Made by a program: the position numbers and the translations under genes
The notes under the pieces: generated by a model
The model's input: only the letters and a program-made list of their open reading frames with translations
The model's database searches: none
What the model was told of the DNA's origin: nothing
Shown: positions 34,161 to 41,235 of the stretch, piece after piece
Position numbering within the stretch: position 1 is the first letter of the stretch
How the letters are laid out: each line of letters starts with the position of its first letter
Assembly (NCBI GenBank): GCA_045588325.1
Contig: JAZNEA010000030.1
Coordinates: 1 to 41,235 of the forward strand
DNA: 41,235 nucleotides
Reading direction: 5' to 3'
From: RGIG7378 sp045588325
GTDB taxonomy: Bacteria; Bacillota; Clostridia; RGIG7378

Positions 34161-35474
34161 GTGAGAGAAATCTACGGTCAAACAGAATTAAATAACGGGT
34201 TGAAAATCGTGTGGGAGCATATGCCCAATTTGCGTTCGGTTGCAGTTGGCGTGTGGATCGGCACGGGTTCCCGTAACGAAGGTTCCGCTGTGCTAACACA
34301 TAGCGGAACTTCCCTTTTAAAAGAACAAAATGTTGCTCCAAGTGGCATCTCCCATTTTACAGAGCATATGCTGTTTAAGGGTACCCACAAGAGGACAGCA
34401 AAGGAGCTGGCCGAGTGCATAGAGAATATTGGTGGCCAGATAAATGCCTTTACGGGCAAGGAGGTCACCTGCTATTTTACCAAGACCTTGGACACCAGCC
34501 TGGAAACAGCGTTGGATGTGTTGTCGGATATGGTGCTTAACTCCCGTTTTGCCCAGGAGGACATCGACATGGAGAGGCAGGTTGTTCTGGAGGAAATTAG
34601 CATGGACCAGGATACCCCTGAGGAACTGGTTCACGAGTTGCTGGCCCAGGGTGTATACAGAGATTCATCTCTGGGGTTACCTATTCTGGGAACAGCAGAG
34701 TCCCTGGCAGGCATAGACAGGGAGGCGTTTCAGGAATATACTAAGCATTACTATACGCCAGACAATGCTTGTATCTCTGTGGCAGGCAATTTTGACAAAC
34801 AGCAGCTGCAGGAGGCTGTGGAGAAGTATTTTGGCAATTGGGCTCGCGGTACTGGTTCCCATACGGATTATGAGGCAGCCACATTCCATCCTGGAGTGTA
34901 TGCCAGGAGCAAGGACATTGAGCAGCTGCATATGTGCATTTCGATGCCCTGCCCACCACCAGAGGACGAGGCAGAGAGCATGGCCATGGGCATTATCAGC
35001 ACCTATTTAGGTGGTGGCATGAGTTCCAGGTTGTTCCAGGAGCTCAGGGAGAAGAGAGGCCTGGTATACAGCACCTACACATATCTGTCCAACCATAAGG
35101 GCAGCGGTGCATTTACTGTATACGGAGCCATGAATCCCGACAAGGCCAGGGAGTTTATCACGGTGGTCAGGGAGCAGTTGAGCACCCTTGCGGCCGAGGG
35201 ACTCACGGACGAGCAGATGAATATACTTCGTCAGCAGATTAAGGGCACTATGGTGTTGTCCTCTGAGAGCAGCGGTTCCAGGATGAATAGCCTGGGCAAG
35301 AGCCTGGTTCTGTACAATGAGATTAAGACCCTGGATCAGGTCATAGAGATGTTAGACCAGTTGGATACAGCCACGGTCAACAGAGTGCTTAGCCAATACT
35401 TGTCCTCGCCGCAGATTGCTGTTTCTGCAGTGGGCAACATTACTAAGGAGCAATTAGAAGATTATTTAGCATAG
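34161..35474 (+). CDS. M16 family zinc protease with an in-frame insertion
   Basis: 437-residue pitrilysin-type peptidase, close to the YmxG/MlpA group found next to pnp. The zinc motif HxxEH is intact (HFTEH, 65-69) and the distant ligand is Glu145. The C-terminal half keeps the LYLGGGMSSRLFQELREKRGLVYS-type block (GGGMSSRLFQELREKRGL). Between SRNE and GISHF, where relatives have a few residues, 21 extra residues (41-61) occur, encoded by a hairpin-forming segment. The start is GTG: the pnp stop TAA is in the same frame 9 nt upstream, so no earlier start exists. No clear ribosome site. Confidence 0.9.
   Translation: MREIYGQTELNNGLKIVWEHMPNLRSVAVGVWIGTGSRNEGSAVLTHSGTSLLKEQNVAPSGISHFTEHMLFKGTHKRTAKELAECIENIGGQINAFTGKEVTCYFTKTLDTSLETALDVLSDMVLNSRFAQEDIDMERQVVLEEISMDQDTPEELVHELLAQGVYRDSSLGLPILGTAESLAGIDREAFQEYTKHYYTPDNACISVAGNFDKQQLQEAVEKYFGNWARGTGSHTDYEAATFHPGVYARSKDIEQLHMCISMPCPPPEDEAESMAMGIISTYLGGGMSSRLFQELREKRGLVYSTYTYLSNHKGSGAFTVYGAMNPDKAREFITVVREQLSTLAAEGLTDEQMNILRQQIKGTMVLSSESSGSRMNSLGKSLVLYNEIKTLDQVIEMLDQLDTATVNRVLSQYLSSPQIAVSAVGNITKEQLEDYLA
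34281..34343 (+). repeat. Hairpin-forming insertion inside the M16 gene
   Basis: 63 nt in frame. GTTCCGCT (34282-34289) pairs with AGCGGAAC (34302-34309), and CTTTTAAAAG follows. It resembles a small palindromic mobile repeat that stayed in frame. Confidence 0.6.
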
Positions 35475-35487
35475 ATGGAGGTCCCAG

Positions 35488-35982
35488 ATGAATACCAAGG
35501 ACAAAAAGCTCGAATTATTAAACATTATTGCCAGAGATGAGAACCTTTCTCATGCTCAGATGGCGTTGCTTGCGGATATGTCTGAGGCCGAGGTGACGGC
35601 GACTATTCATCAGCTGGAGCAGGAGGGCGTCATTGTCGGCAACCATACCATGATCAACTGGGATAAGGCCGGCGAGGAGAGAGTAGTTGCCCTCATTGAG
35701 CTCAAGGTTACTCCACAGTACGGAGAGGGCTTTGATCGCATTGCCGAGAGAATGTGGCAGTACCCCCAGGTTCGCAGCGTGTACCTGATGAGCGGCGCGT
35801 ACGACATTTTGGTAGAGGTAGAGGGTTCCACCATGAAGGAGGTTGCCCTGTTTGCTGCTGAGCGCATTGCACCCATGGATTTTGTGGTCAGCCAGAATAC
35901 CTGCTTTATCCTGCGCAAGTATAAGGAGAACGGCAAGGTATATGACAAGGTCAACCAGGACGACAGACAGGTGGTACTGTAA
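35488..35982 (+). CDS. Lrp/AsnC family transcriptional regulator
   Basis: 164 residues: winged helix-turn-helix at about 6-60 (LLNIIARDENLSHAQMALLADMSEAEV), then a RAM amino-acid-sensing domain (VVALIELKVTPQYGEGFDRIAERM, YLMSGAYDILVEVEG). TGGAGG lies 5 nt before the ATG. Its stop is 2 nt before the aminotransferase start, a pairing common in Firmicutes, so it likely controls that enzyme in response to an amino acid. Ligand not determinable. Confidence 0.93.
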   Translation: MNTKDKKLELLNIIARDENLSHAQMALLADMSEAEVTATIHQLEQEGVIVGNHTMINWDKAGEERVVALIELKVTPQYGEGFDRIAERMWQYPQVRSVYLMSGAYDILVEVEGSTMKEVALFAAERIAPMDFVVSQNTCFILRKYKENGKVYDKVNQDDRQVVL

Positions 35983-35984
35983 GC

Positions 35985-37151
35985 ATGGCATTTGATATCC
36001 AAAAGAGTTTGAACGACGTAGTCGTAAATATCCCACCTTCAGGTATTCGTCGATTCTTTGACATCGCATCTACCATGGAGGACGTGGTTTCTCTGGGCGT
36101 AGGAGAGCCGGATTTTGTCACGCCTTGGCACATCAGAGAGGCGGGCATTCTCTCCCTGGAGAAGGGACACACCCATTATACGGGAAATGCGGGCCTCATG
36201 GAGTTGCGTGCGGAGATCTGCACATACATGAGACGCAGATTTGATCTGGAGTACGATCCAGCCACTCAGGTGCTGGTCTCTGTTGGAGGCAGTGAGGCCA
36301 TCGATGCAGCTATACGCTGCCTCGTAACCCCCGGGGACGAGGTTATTATCCCCGAGCCTGCATTTGTATGTTATGTTCCCATGGTTCAGATGGCAGGCGG
36401 CGTTCCGGTTACCATTGACCTTAAGGAGGAGGACCAGTTCAGGCTTACGGCCAAGCAGTTGGAGGAGGCTATTACCCCCAGGACTAAGCTGCTGATACTG
36501 CCGTTCCCCAACAATCCAACCGGAGGCATTATGGCCAGAGAGGATCTGGAGGCTATTGCCAAGGTCCTGGAGAAGACTAACGTGGCGGTATTGTCCGACG
36601 AGCTCTATGCAGAACTTACATACGGAGAAAAACATGTTTCTATAGCCAACATTCCTGGCATGTCCGAGAGAACTGTGGTCATCAACGGATTGTCAAAGGC
36701 ATATGCTATGACAGGATGGCGTATCGGCTTTGCCTGCGGTCCTGCACCACTGATTAAGCAGATGATTAAGGTGCATCAGTTTGGCATTATGTCTGCCCCT
36801 ACAACTGCACAGTACGCTGCTATTGAGGCGCTGCGCTCGGGAGACGAGGATATTGCTATGATGCGCAAGGAGTACGATATGCGCCGCAGATATATCCTGG
36901 ATGGCTTTAACAAGTTGGGATTGACTTGCTTTGAGCCTAAGGGGGCGTTCTATGTGTTCCCCTGCATCCGTTCCACAGGCCTGACCAGCGAGGAATTTTG
37001 CACCAAGCTCCTGGAGGAGCAGAGGGTGGCAGTTGTTCCAGGCAACGCATTTGGTGCCAGTGGAGAGGGTTTTGTGCGCGTGTCATATGCATATTCCATT
37101 AAGAATATCGAGAAGGCTCTGGAACGAATAGAGAGGTTCGTAAGGAAATGA
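35985..37151 (+). CDS. Class I/II PLP aminotransferase
   Basis: 388-residue fold-type I aminotransferase, close to the PatA/aromatic and alanine/aspartate-type group paired with Lrp regulators. VSLGVGEPDFVTP at the N-terminus, PNNPTGG at 175-181, DELYAELTY, and the PLP lysine in NGLSKAYAMTGWRIG (Lys238) are intact. It starts 2 nt after the Lrp stop and overlaps the next gene by 4 nt (ATGA), so the three genes form one operon. Amino-acid specificity is not resolved by the sequence. Confidence 0.93.
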   Translation: MAFDIQKSLNDVVVNIPPSGIRRFFDIASTMEDVVSLGVGEPDFVTPWHIREAGILSLEKGHTHYTGNAGLMELRAEICTYMRRRFDLEYDPATQVLVSVGGSEAIDAAIRCLVTPGDEVIIPEPAFVCYVPMVQMAGGVPVTIDLKEEDQFRLTAKQLEEAITPRTKLLILPFPNNPTGGIMAREDLEAIAKVLEKTNVAVLSDELYAELTYGEKHVSIANIPGMSERTVVINGLSKAYAMTGWRIGFACGPAPLIKQMIKVHQFGIMSAPTTAQYAAIEALRSGDEDIAMMRKEYDMRRRYILDGFNKLGLTCFEPKGAFYVFPCIRSTGLTSEEFCTKLLEEQRVAVVPGNAFGASGEGFVRVSYAYSIKNIEKALERIERFVRK

Positions 37152-38350
37152 CAGATCTTTTGATCCGTTTGTTTATTAAAGATAAGAACAATATCCAGAA
37201 TCCAGCTGTACGCAGCAGGTATGGTTATCTCAGCAGCATCACTGGCATAGTGGTGAACCTGTTGCTGTCCATGTCCAAGTTGGCCGTGGGACTTATGTCA
37301 AACAGCGTTTCTATCGTGGCAGACGCCACCAACAACTTGTCCGACGCTGGTTCTTCCATCGTATCCTTTGTGGGATTCAAAATGGCATCCAGACCTGCAG
37401 ACAAGGAGCACCCCTTTGGACACGCCAGAGTGGAGTACATCACCACCATTATGGTGGCCGTCCTCATCCTGTTCCTGGGCGTGGAGCTGGGCAAATCATC
37501 TATCGACAAAATATTCAATCCTGTAGACGCGAGCTTTGGCTGGGCAGTGGCCATAGTCTTGGTCATATCCATATTGGGCAAATTGTGGCTCTATCTCTTT
37601 AATCGCAAGCTGGCTAAGGTCGTGGATTCCCAGATGATGCTGGCCACGGCTGCAGACAGTATATCTGACGTGTTGTCCACCACAGCTGTTTTGGTAGCAT
37701 CCATTATTTCTGCAACAACGGGCCTGAACCTGGATGGGTTCATGGGCATCGTGGTGGCAATATTCATTTGCAAGTCTGGTATCGGCATTGCCCTGGATAA
37801 CATGAAGTTGTTGCTGGGACAGGCACCGGACAAGGCTCTGATCCGCACAATCTATGAGCATATTGGTGGTTACGAGGGAGTAAAGGGCATTCACGACCTT
37901 ATGGTGCACAACTACGGCCCCAACATGTGGTTTGCATCGGTACACGTGGAGGTTTCGGCAGACTCGGATTTCCTGGAGGCACACGACACCATCGACAACA
38001 TCGAGAGGGATATGTGGGATGAGCATCACATAAGGCTGGTAATTCATATGGATCCCATCGAGGATGACAATCAGGTGGTCAGGAGCACCAGAGTCATGGT
38101 TTCCTCTGTGGTAAAGGGGATTGACGAGCGCTTGTCCATCCATGATTTCCGCATGGTGGTGGGACCAACCCACACAAATCTCATATTTGATGTGCTGCAT
38201 CCCTATGACGTGGAGCAATTTACCAGGGAGCAGTTGGTGCGGGAGATAGCCGCCAGGCTCAAGGCAGTGGACTCCAGATACGAGGCTGTAATAACTGTGG
38301 ATAGGGAGTTTGTGCCGGATATTGCGGATATGTCGGAGGACATGGAGTAA
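37148..38350 (+). CDS. Cation diffusion facilitator (CDF) metal transporter
   Basis: 400-residue membrane protein that should export divalent metals (Mn, Zn, Fe or Co) by proton exchange. Six helices; VADATNNLSDAGSS in helix 2 and HPFGHARVEY after it are the CDF signatures, and AADSISDVLSTTAVL is helix 5 with the second Asp pair. A cytoplasmic domain runs from about 210, and a second tail region from about 300 extends past the usual length. It starts on an ATGA overlap with the aminotransferase. Metal specificity not resolved. Confidence 0.92.
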   Translation: MTDLLIRLFIKDKNNIQNPAVRSRYGYLSSITGIVVNLLLSMSKLAVGLMSNSVSIVADATNNLSDAGSSIVSFVGFKMASRPADKEHPFGHARVEYITTIMVAVLILFLGVELGKSSIDKIFNPVDASFGWAVAIVLVISILGKLWLYLFNRKLAKVVDSQMMLATAADSISDVLSTTAVLVASIISATTGLNLDGFMGIVVAIFICKSGIGIALDNMKLLLGQAPDKALIRTIYEHIGGYEGVKGIHDLMVHNYGPNMWFASVHVEVSADSDFLEAHDTIDNIERDMWDEHHIRLVIHMDPIEDDNQVVRSTRVMVSSVVKGIDERLSIHDFRMVVGPTHTNLIFDVLHPYDVEQFTREQLVREIAARLKAVDSRYEAVITVDREFVPDIADMSEDME

Positions 38351-38399
38351 TAGCAAAAAAATAAATCAAGAAGTCATAATATTTTGTAATAAAAATAGA

Positions 38400-38428
38400 T
38401 TGCTCAATGACCGATTTGGGTATATAAC
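38400..38428 (+). promoter_or_regulatory. Promoter of guaA
   Basis: TTGCTC at 38400-38405, a 17-nt spacer and TATAAC at 38423-38428. The 60-nt leader holds GGG-ACAAG-CCC and a GGAGG ribosome site. Confidence 0.65.
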
Positions 38429-38492
38429 ATTCAATATAAGTAGTAATTTGCGGAGTAGGGACAAGCCCGAAACGAGTAGCGGAGGATAATAT

Positions 38493-39473
38493 ATGAACGG
38501 TAACAAGCGACCCGAAACTATGGAACGCATTACGACTCTGGAACTGGCCAATGCCTTTATCGAGGAGCAGGTTGCAGAGCTGAGAGCGCAGATTGGCGAC
38601 AAGAAGGTATTGCTGGCATTGTCTGGTGGTGTTGACTCATCTGTTGTAGCAGCACTGCTGATCAAGGCTGTGGGCAAGCAGTTGGTTTGCGTACACGTAA
38701 ACCACGGCCTCATGCGCAAGGGTGAGAGCGAGCAGGTTGTAGAGGTATTTGGCAAGCAGTTGGATGCCAACCTGGTATATGTGGATGCTACAGACCGTTT
38801 CCTGGATCTGCTGGCAGGAGTAGAGGAGCCTGAGAGAAAGCGTAAGATTATCGGTGGCGAGTTCATTAAGGTGTTTGATGAGGAGGCTACTAAGCTTAAG
38901 GGTATTTCATTCCTGGCACAGGGCACAATATATCCCGACATTTTGGAGTCTGACGGAGTTAAGGCACACCACAATGTTGGTGGATTGCCTGAGGACATGC
39001 AGTTCGAGCTGGTTGAGCCCGTTAAGCTGCTGTACAAGGACGAGGTAAGAGTTGTTGGCGATGCATTGGGACTGCCCCACAACATGGTATACCGTCAGCC
39101 TTTCCCCGGCCCCGGACTGGGAGTTCGTTGCCTGGGCGCTATCACAAGAGATCGTCTCCATGCACTGAGAGAGGCAGATGCCATCCTGCGTGAGGAGTTT
39201 GAGAATTTTGGCCTGGCAGGCAAGGTATGGCAGTATTTCGTCGCAGTGCCAGACATGAAGAGCGTAGGCGTCAGAGATGGCAAGAGATATGAGGGATGGC
39301 CCGCAATCATCCGCGCTGTTAATACAACAGACGCTATGACAGCCACCATCGAGGAGCTGTCCTACGAGCTGCTGCACAAGGTGACAGACAGGATCACCGC
39401 AGAGGTAGAGGGTATCAACCGCGTGCTGTACGACCTGACACCCAAGCCAGTAGGCACAATCGAGTGGGAATAA
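38493..39473 (+). CDS. guaA: GMP synthase, ATP-pyrophosphatase subunit only
   Basis: 326 residues, against about 510 for normal bacterial GMP synthase. The N-terminal glutamine amidotransferase half (with its Cys-His-Glu triad) is missing. The ATP pyrophosphatase domain is complete, with P-loop LSGGVDSS at 43-50, and the C-terminal dimerisation domain ends in PKPVGTIEWE as usual. XMP to GMP could proceed with free ammonia or with a separate glutaminase subunit, as in archaea. The ATG has GGAGG 7 nt upstream and its own promoter, so this is a true start, not a broken gene. No glutaminase gene lies in the window. Confidence 0.92.
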   Translation: MNGNKRPETMERITTLELANAFIEEQVAELRAQIGDKKVLLALSGGVDSSVVAALLIKAVGKQLVCVHVNHGLMRKGESEQVVEVFGKQLDANLVYVDATDRFLDLLAGVEEPERKRKIIGGEFIKVFDEEATKLKGISFLAQGTIYPDILESDGVKAHHNVGGLPEDMQFELVEPVKLLYKDEVRVVGDALGLPHNMVYRQPFPGPGLGVRCLGAITRDRLHALREADAILREEFENFGLAGKVWQYFVAVPDMKSVGVRDGKRYEGWPAIIRAVNTTDAMTATIEELSYELLHKVTDRITAEVEGINRVLYDLTPKPVGTIEWE

Positions 39474-39492
39474 TACAAAATGGCTTACAAGT

Positions 39493-39531
39493 GCCCGAAA
39501 AATCTTTATTTTATAAGGTTTTTCGGGCTTC
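39493..39531 (+). terminator. Intrinsic terminator of guaA
   Basis: GCCCGAAAAATC (39493-39504) pairs with GGTTTTTCGGGC (39517-39528), one wobble, followed by TTCTTTATTTT. Confidence 0.88.
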
Positions 39532-39551
39532 TTTATTTTCGGAAAATTGCT

Positions 39552-39599
39552 TTTGCAACATATTTGCAACACATTAGCTGAAAAAAGTGTTTTGCAACA
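39552..39599 (+). repeat. Three copies of TTTGCAACA
   Basis: Copies at 39552-39560, 39563-39571 and 39591-39599, just after the guaA 3' end. Such words are often recombinase-arm or excision-site features, but no integrase is in the window. Confidence 0.55.
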
Positions 39600-39662
39600 G
39601 AAGGAATAGTTCAAAGTGGCTTTGGGATTAACTGTTTTTTGAATATATTTAATGAGTATATA

Positions 39663-39698
39663 TCCGCTTGTTTCTTAATTGAAGCAAGTGGATTTTTT
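39663..39698 (+). terminator. Orphan intrinsic terminator
   Basis: TCCGCTTGTTTC (39663-39674) pairs with GAAGCAAGTGGA (39681-39692) and six T residues follow. No gene lies between it and guaA, so it may end a small RNA or a deleted gene. Confidence 0.8.
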
Positions 39699-39754
39699 GT
39701 AATAGGGTAATGGAAATCGTGAAAAATGATATGATTTATAACGAATAGTGCATT

Positions 39755-39784
39755 GCGGCAGAGAAAAATCTCTGCCGCGTTTTT
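39755..39784 (+). terminator. Second orphan intrinsic terminator
   Basis: A perfect 10-bp stem (GCGGCAGAGA with TCTCTGCCGC, loop AAAA), then G and five T residues. It stands alone in the 39.53-39.92 kb gap, where I find no gene. Confidence 0.82.
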
Positions 39785-39893
39785 ACTTGAAATTAAATAA
39801 ACGAAAGCGAAGGTACTTTCTCTCTTGGATAATAAATTAAACTTTCGTGTAATTTATCGTTGCGTTTTTTCACTTATTATGTTACCCTACGAA

Positions 39894-39905
39894 GTATAAA
39901 TATAC
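39894..39905 (+). promoter_or_regulatory. Inverted repeat at the XRE gene promoter
   Basis: GTATA and TATAC flank AA, over a TATAAA that could be the -10 box, 22 nt before the ATG. A likely autoregulator or controller-protein site. Confidence 0.4.
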
Positions 39906-39926
39906 TACTTATTCGAGAGGTACGCT

Positions 39927-40145
39927 ATGGCTGTAAGTTATAATAAATTGTGGAAACTTCTTATTGATAAAAATATGAAGAAAAAAGAACTTGGCGAAGC
40001 AGCAGGAATAAGCAATACGTTGATTGCAAAACTCGGAAAAAATGAGAATGTTACAGTTGAAGTGTTAGTTAAAATATGTGCTGCTCTTGATTGTAAGATA
40101 GAAGATATTATGGAATTGATACCTGAAGAGCAACAAGCGATATAA
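39927..40145 (+). CDS. XRE-family helix-turn-helix regulator
   Basis: 72 residues, one complete Cro/CI-type domain: WKLLIDKNMKKKELGEAAGIS, then NTLIAKLGKNENVTVEVLVKICAALDCKIEDIMEL. It lies 15 nt before a DNA methyltransferase, in the position of a controller protein of restriction-modification loci. A GAGAGG site precedes the ATG. Codon use is AT-rich, unlike guaA just upstream, which suits an acquired defence island. Confidence 0.88.
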   Translation: MAVSYNKLWKLLIDKNMKKKELGEAAGISNTLIAKLGKNENVTVEVLVKICAALDCKIEDIMELIPEEQQAI

Positions 40146-40160
40146 GGAAAGGGTGTTAAT

Positions 40161-41235
40161 ATGGGAACATTAAATAAGCCTACATATATTAGCTTGTTTA
40201 GTAGTGCTGGTATCGGTTGCTACGGATTCAAGTTAGAAGGGTTCGAGTGTATTGCTACTAACGAACTCATAACGAGAAGATTAGAAATCCAAAAGTTTAA
40301 TAAAAAGTGTAAATATGAAAGTGGATATATTTGCGGTGATATTACAGAAGATGCCACTAAAAATGCACTTTATGACGAAATCTCTCTTTGGAAGCAAAAA
40401 GAGGGACTTTCTCGTGTTGATGTTGTGGTTGCTACGCCTCCCTGTCAGGGTATGTCTGTAGCAAATCACAAGAAAAGTGAGACCGAAATTGTTCGCAACT
40501 CGCTAGTTATTGAATCTATTAAAATTATCAAGCAGATAAATCCTCGTTTCTTTATTTTTGAGAATGTACCTGCTTTTATGAAAACAATTTGTACAGATAT
40601 TGATGACGAACATAAGACTATTGCTGCTGCAATTGAGAACAATTTAGGACATGCATATTCTTATACCTCTCGTGTGATTAATTTCAAGAATTTCGGTGCT
40701 TGTTCAAGTCGTCAGCGCACTGTTGTTATTGGTGTGTCTAAAGATTTTGCCGATGAAGTTTCTCCGATTGAATTGTATCCAGATCTTCTCAAGGAACGTA
40801 CATTAAGAGACGTAATTGGTAATTTGAAACCTTTGAAAGATTTCGGTGAAATCGATGAATGTGATATTTACCATTCTTTTAGACCTTACACTGAACATAT
40901 GAGGGCTTGGATTGCAGACATAAAAGAGGGACAATCTGCATTTGATAATGCCGATGATACTAAAAAGCCGCATCGCATAGTTGATGGCAAAATGGTCATC
41001 AATCAACGAAAAAATGCGGATAAATATACTCGTCAATATTGGGATAAGGTTGGCCCGTGTATTCACACAAGAAACGATCAAATGGCAAGTCAAAACACAG
41101 TCCACCCTTGTGACGATAGAGTTTTCAGCATCAGAGAACTTATGCTAATGATGACCGTTCCATATTCGTTCAAGTGGGCAGAAACTGATATTGATGTTTT
41201 GAATAGTATGTCTAGTGAACAAAAGAGAGCGTTCC
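40161..41235 (+). CDS. DNA (cytosine-5) methyltransferase, partial
   Basis: Open to the window edge, 358 codons so far. It methylates cytosine in a recognition site using S-adenosylmethionine. Motif I is SLFSSAGIG (11-19), motif IV is PPCQG with catalytic Cys95, motif VI is ENV (134-136), motif VIII is SRQRTVVIGV (183-192), and NQRKNADKYT-to-ASQNTVHP is the later conserved block. Start at 40161, with GGAAAGGG about 7 nt upstream. It follows an XRE controller-like gene, so a restriction enzyme may lie beyond the edge. The recognition sequence cannot be read. Confidence 0.93.
   Translation, partial: MGTLNKPTYISLFSSAGIGCYGFKLEGFECIATNELITRRLEIQKFNKKCKYESGYICGDITEDATKNALYDEISLWKQKEGLSRVDVVVATPPCQGMSVANHKKSETEIVRNSLVIESIKIIKQINPRFFIFENVPAFMKTICTDIDDEHKTIAAAIENNLGHAYSYTSRVINFKNFGACSSRQRTVVIGVSKDFADEVSPIELYPDLLKERTLRDVIGNLKPLKDFGEIDECDIYHSFRPYTEHMRAWIADIKEGQSAFDNADDTKKPHRIVDGKMVINQRKNADKYTRQYWDKVGPCIHTRNDQMASQNTVHPCDDRVFSIRELMLMMTVPYSFKWAETDIDVLNSMSSEQKRAF

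Noticed and set aside
32034..34181. A 715-codon open frame on the minus strand opposite pnp
   Set aside because: It mirrors the codon bias of pnp, its product is a Leu/Asn/Cys-rich nonsense sequence with no domain, and pnp is certain on the other strand.
39552..39599. TTTGCAACA repeats as a CRISPR array
   Set aside because: Units are 9 nt, spacing is 2 and 19 nt between copies, and no cas gene is near.

Overview
This window looks like a chromosomal piece of an anaerobic, gut-type Clostridia (Bacillota). The main clues are a six-cysteine SCIFF peptide with its radical SAM maturase, a TIGR04086-type membrane protein beside yajC, a TagA/WecB wall-polymer pair, ECF transport, and strong AGGAGG ribosome sites. 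Most core genes share a GAG/AAG/GTT-rich codon habit. Several islands are clearly more AT-rich and appear acquired: 9.35-10.5 kb, about 16.0-21.2 kb, and 39.5 kb to the end.

Layout. 0.2-3.1 kb (+): tgt, yajC, an opposing TIGR04086-type membrane gene, and tagA. 3.1-6.8 kb (-): a three-gene operon for surface polysaccharide or teichoic-acid type polymer (GT4 glycosyltransferase, wecB, O-antigen-ligase-like polymerase). 7.0-9.1 kb: aspartate kinase and an M50 membrane protease. 9.2-10.5 kb: initiator tRNA followed by a small island with a GNAT acetyltransferase, bounded by a 22-nt direct repeat. 10.6-15.9 kb: a surface-anchored metallophosphoesterase, then minus-strand membrane genes (DUF4173 type, two anchored unknowns, an XRE/DUF2975 pair) with a 5S rRNA-like fragment between them.

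16.0-21.2 kb is bounded by a 21-nt perfect direct repeat. It holds a decayed IS30-family transposase, a promoter with a structured attenuator-like leader, a 1090-residue secreted multidomain protein (DNRLRE/CBM96-like, two Ig-like, ricin-like, and an unrecognised 300-residue C-terminal domain), and a tightly coupled four-helix membrane protein. The arrangement recalls a polymorphic effector and its immunity partner. It is the best candidate here for an undescribed system, but that function is inference.

21.2-25.2 kb: a lipoprotein, a single-pass membrane protein and a surface 5'-nucleotidase. 25.6-28.6 kb: the ranthipeptide (SCIFF) operon, with a PLP decarboxylase-like gene as its third member. 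28.6-31.4 kb: an ECF S component behind a candidate riboswitch/attenuator, an EamA transporter and a WYL regulator. 31.4-38.4 kb: rpsO, pnp, an M16 protease, an Lrp-type regulator, an aminotransferase and a CDF metal transporter, most of them closely packed. 38.5-41.2 kb: a GMP synthase lacking the glutaminase half, whose 3' end is a plausible island integration site, followed by orphan terminators, an XRE regulator and a DNA C5-methyltransferase that runs off the window.
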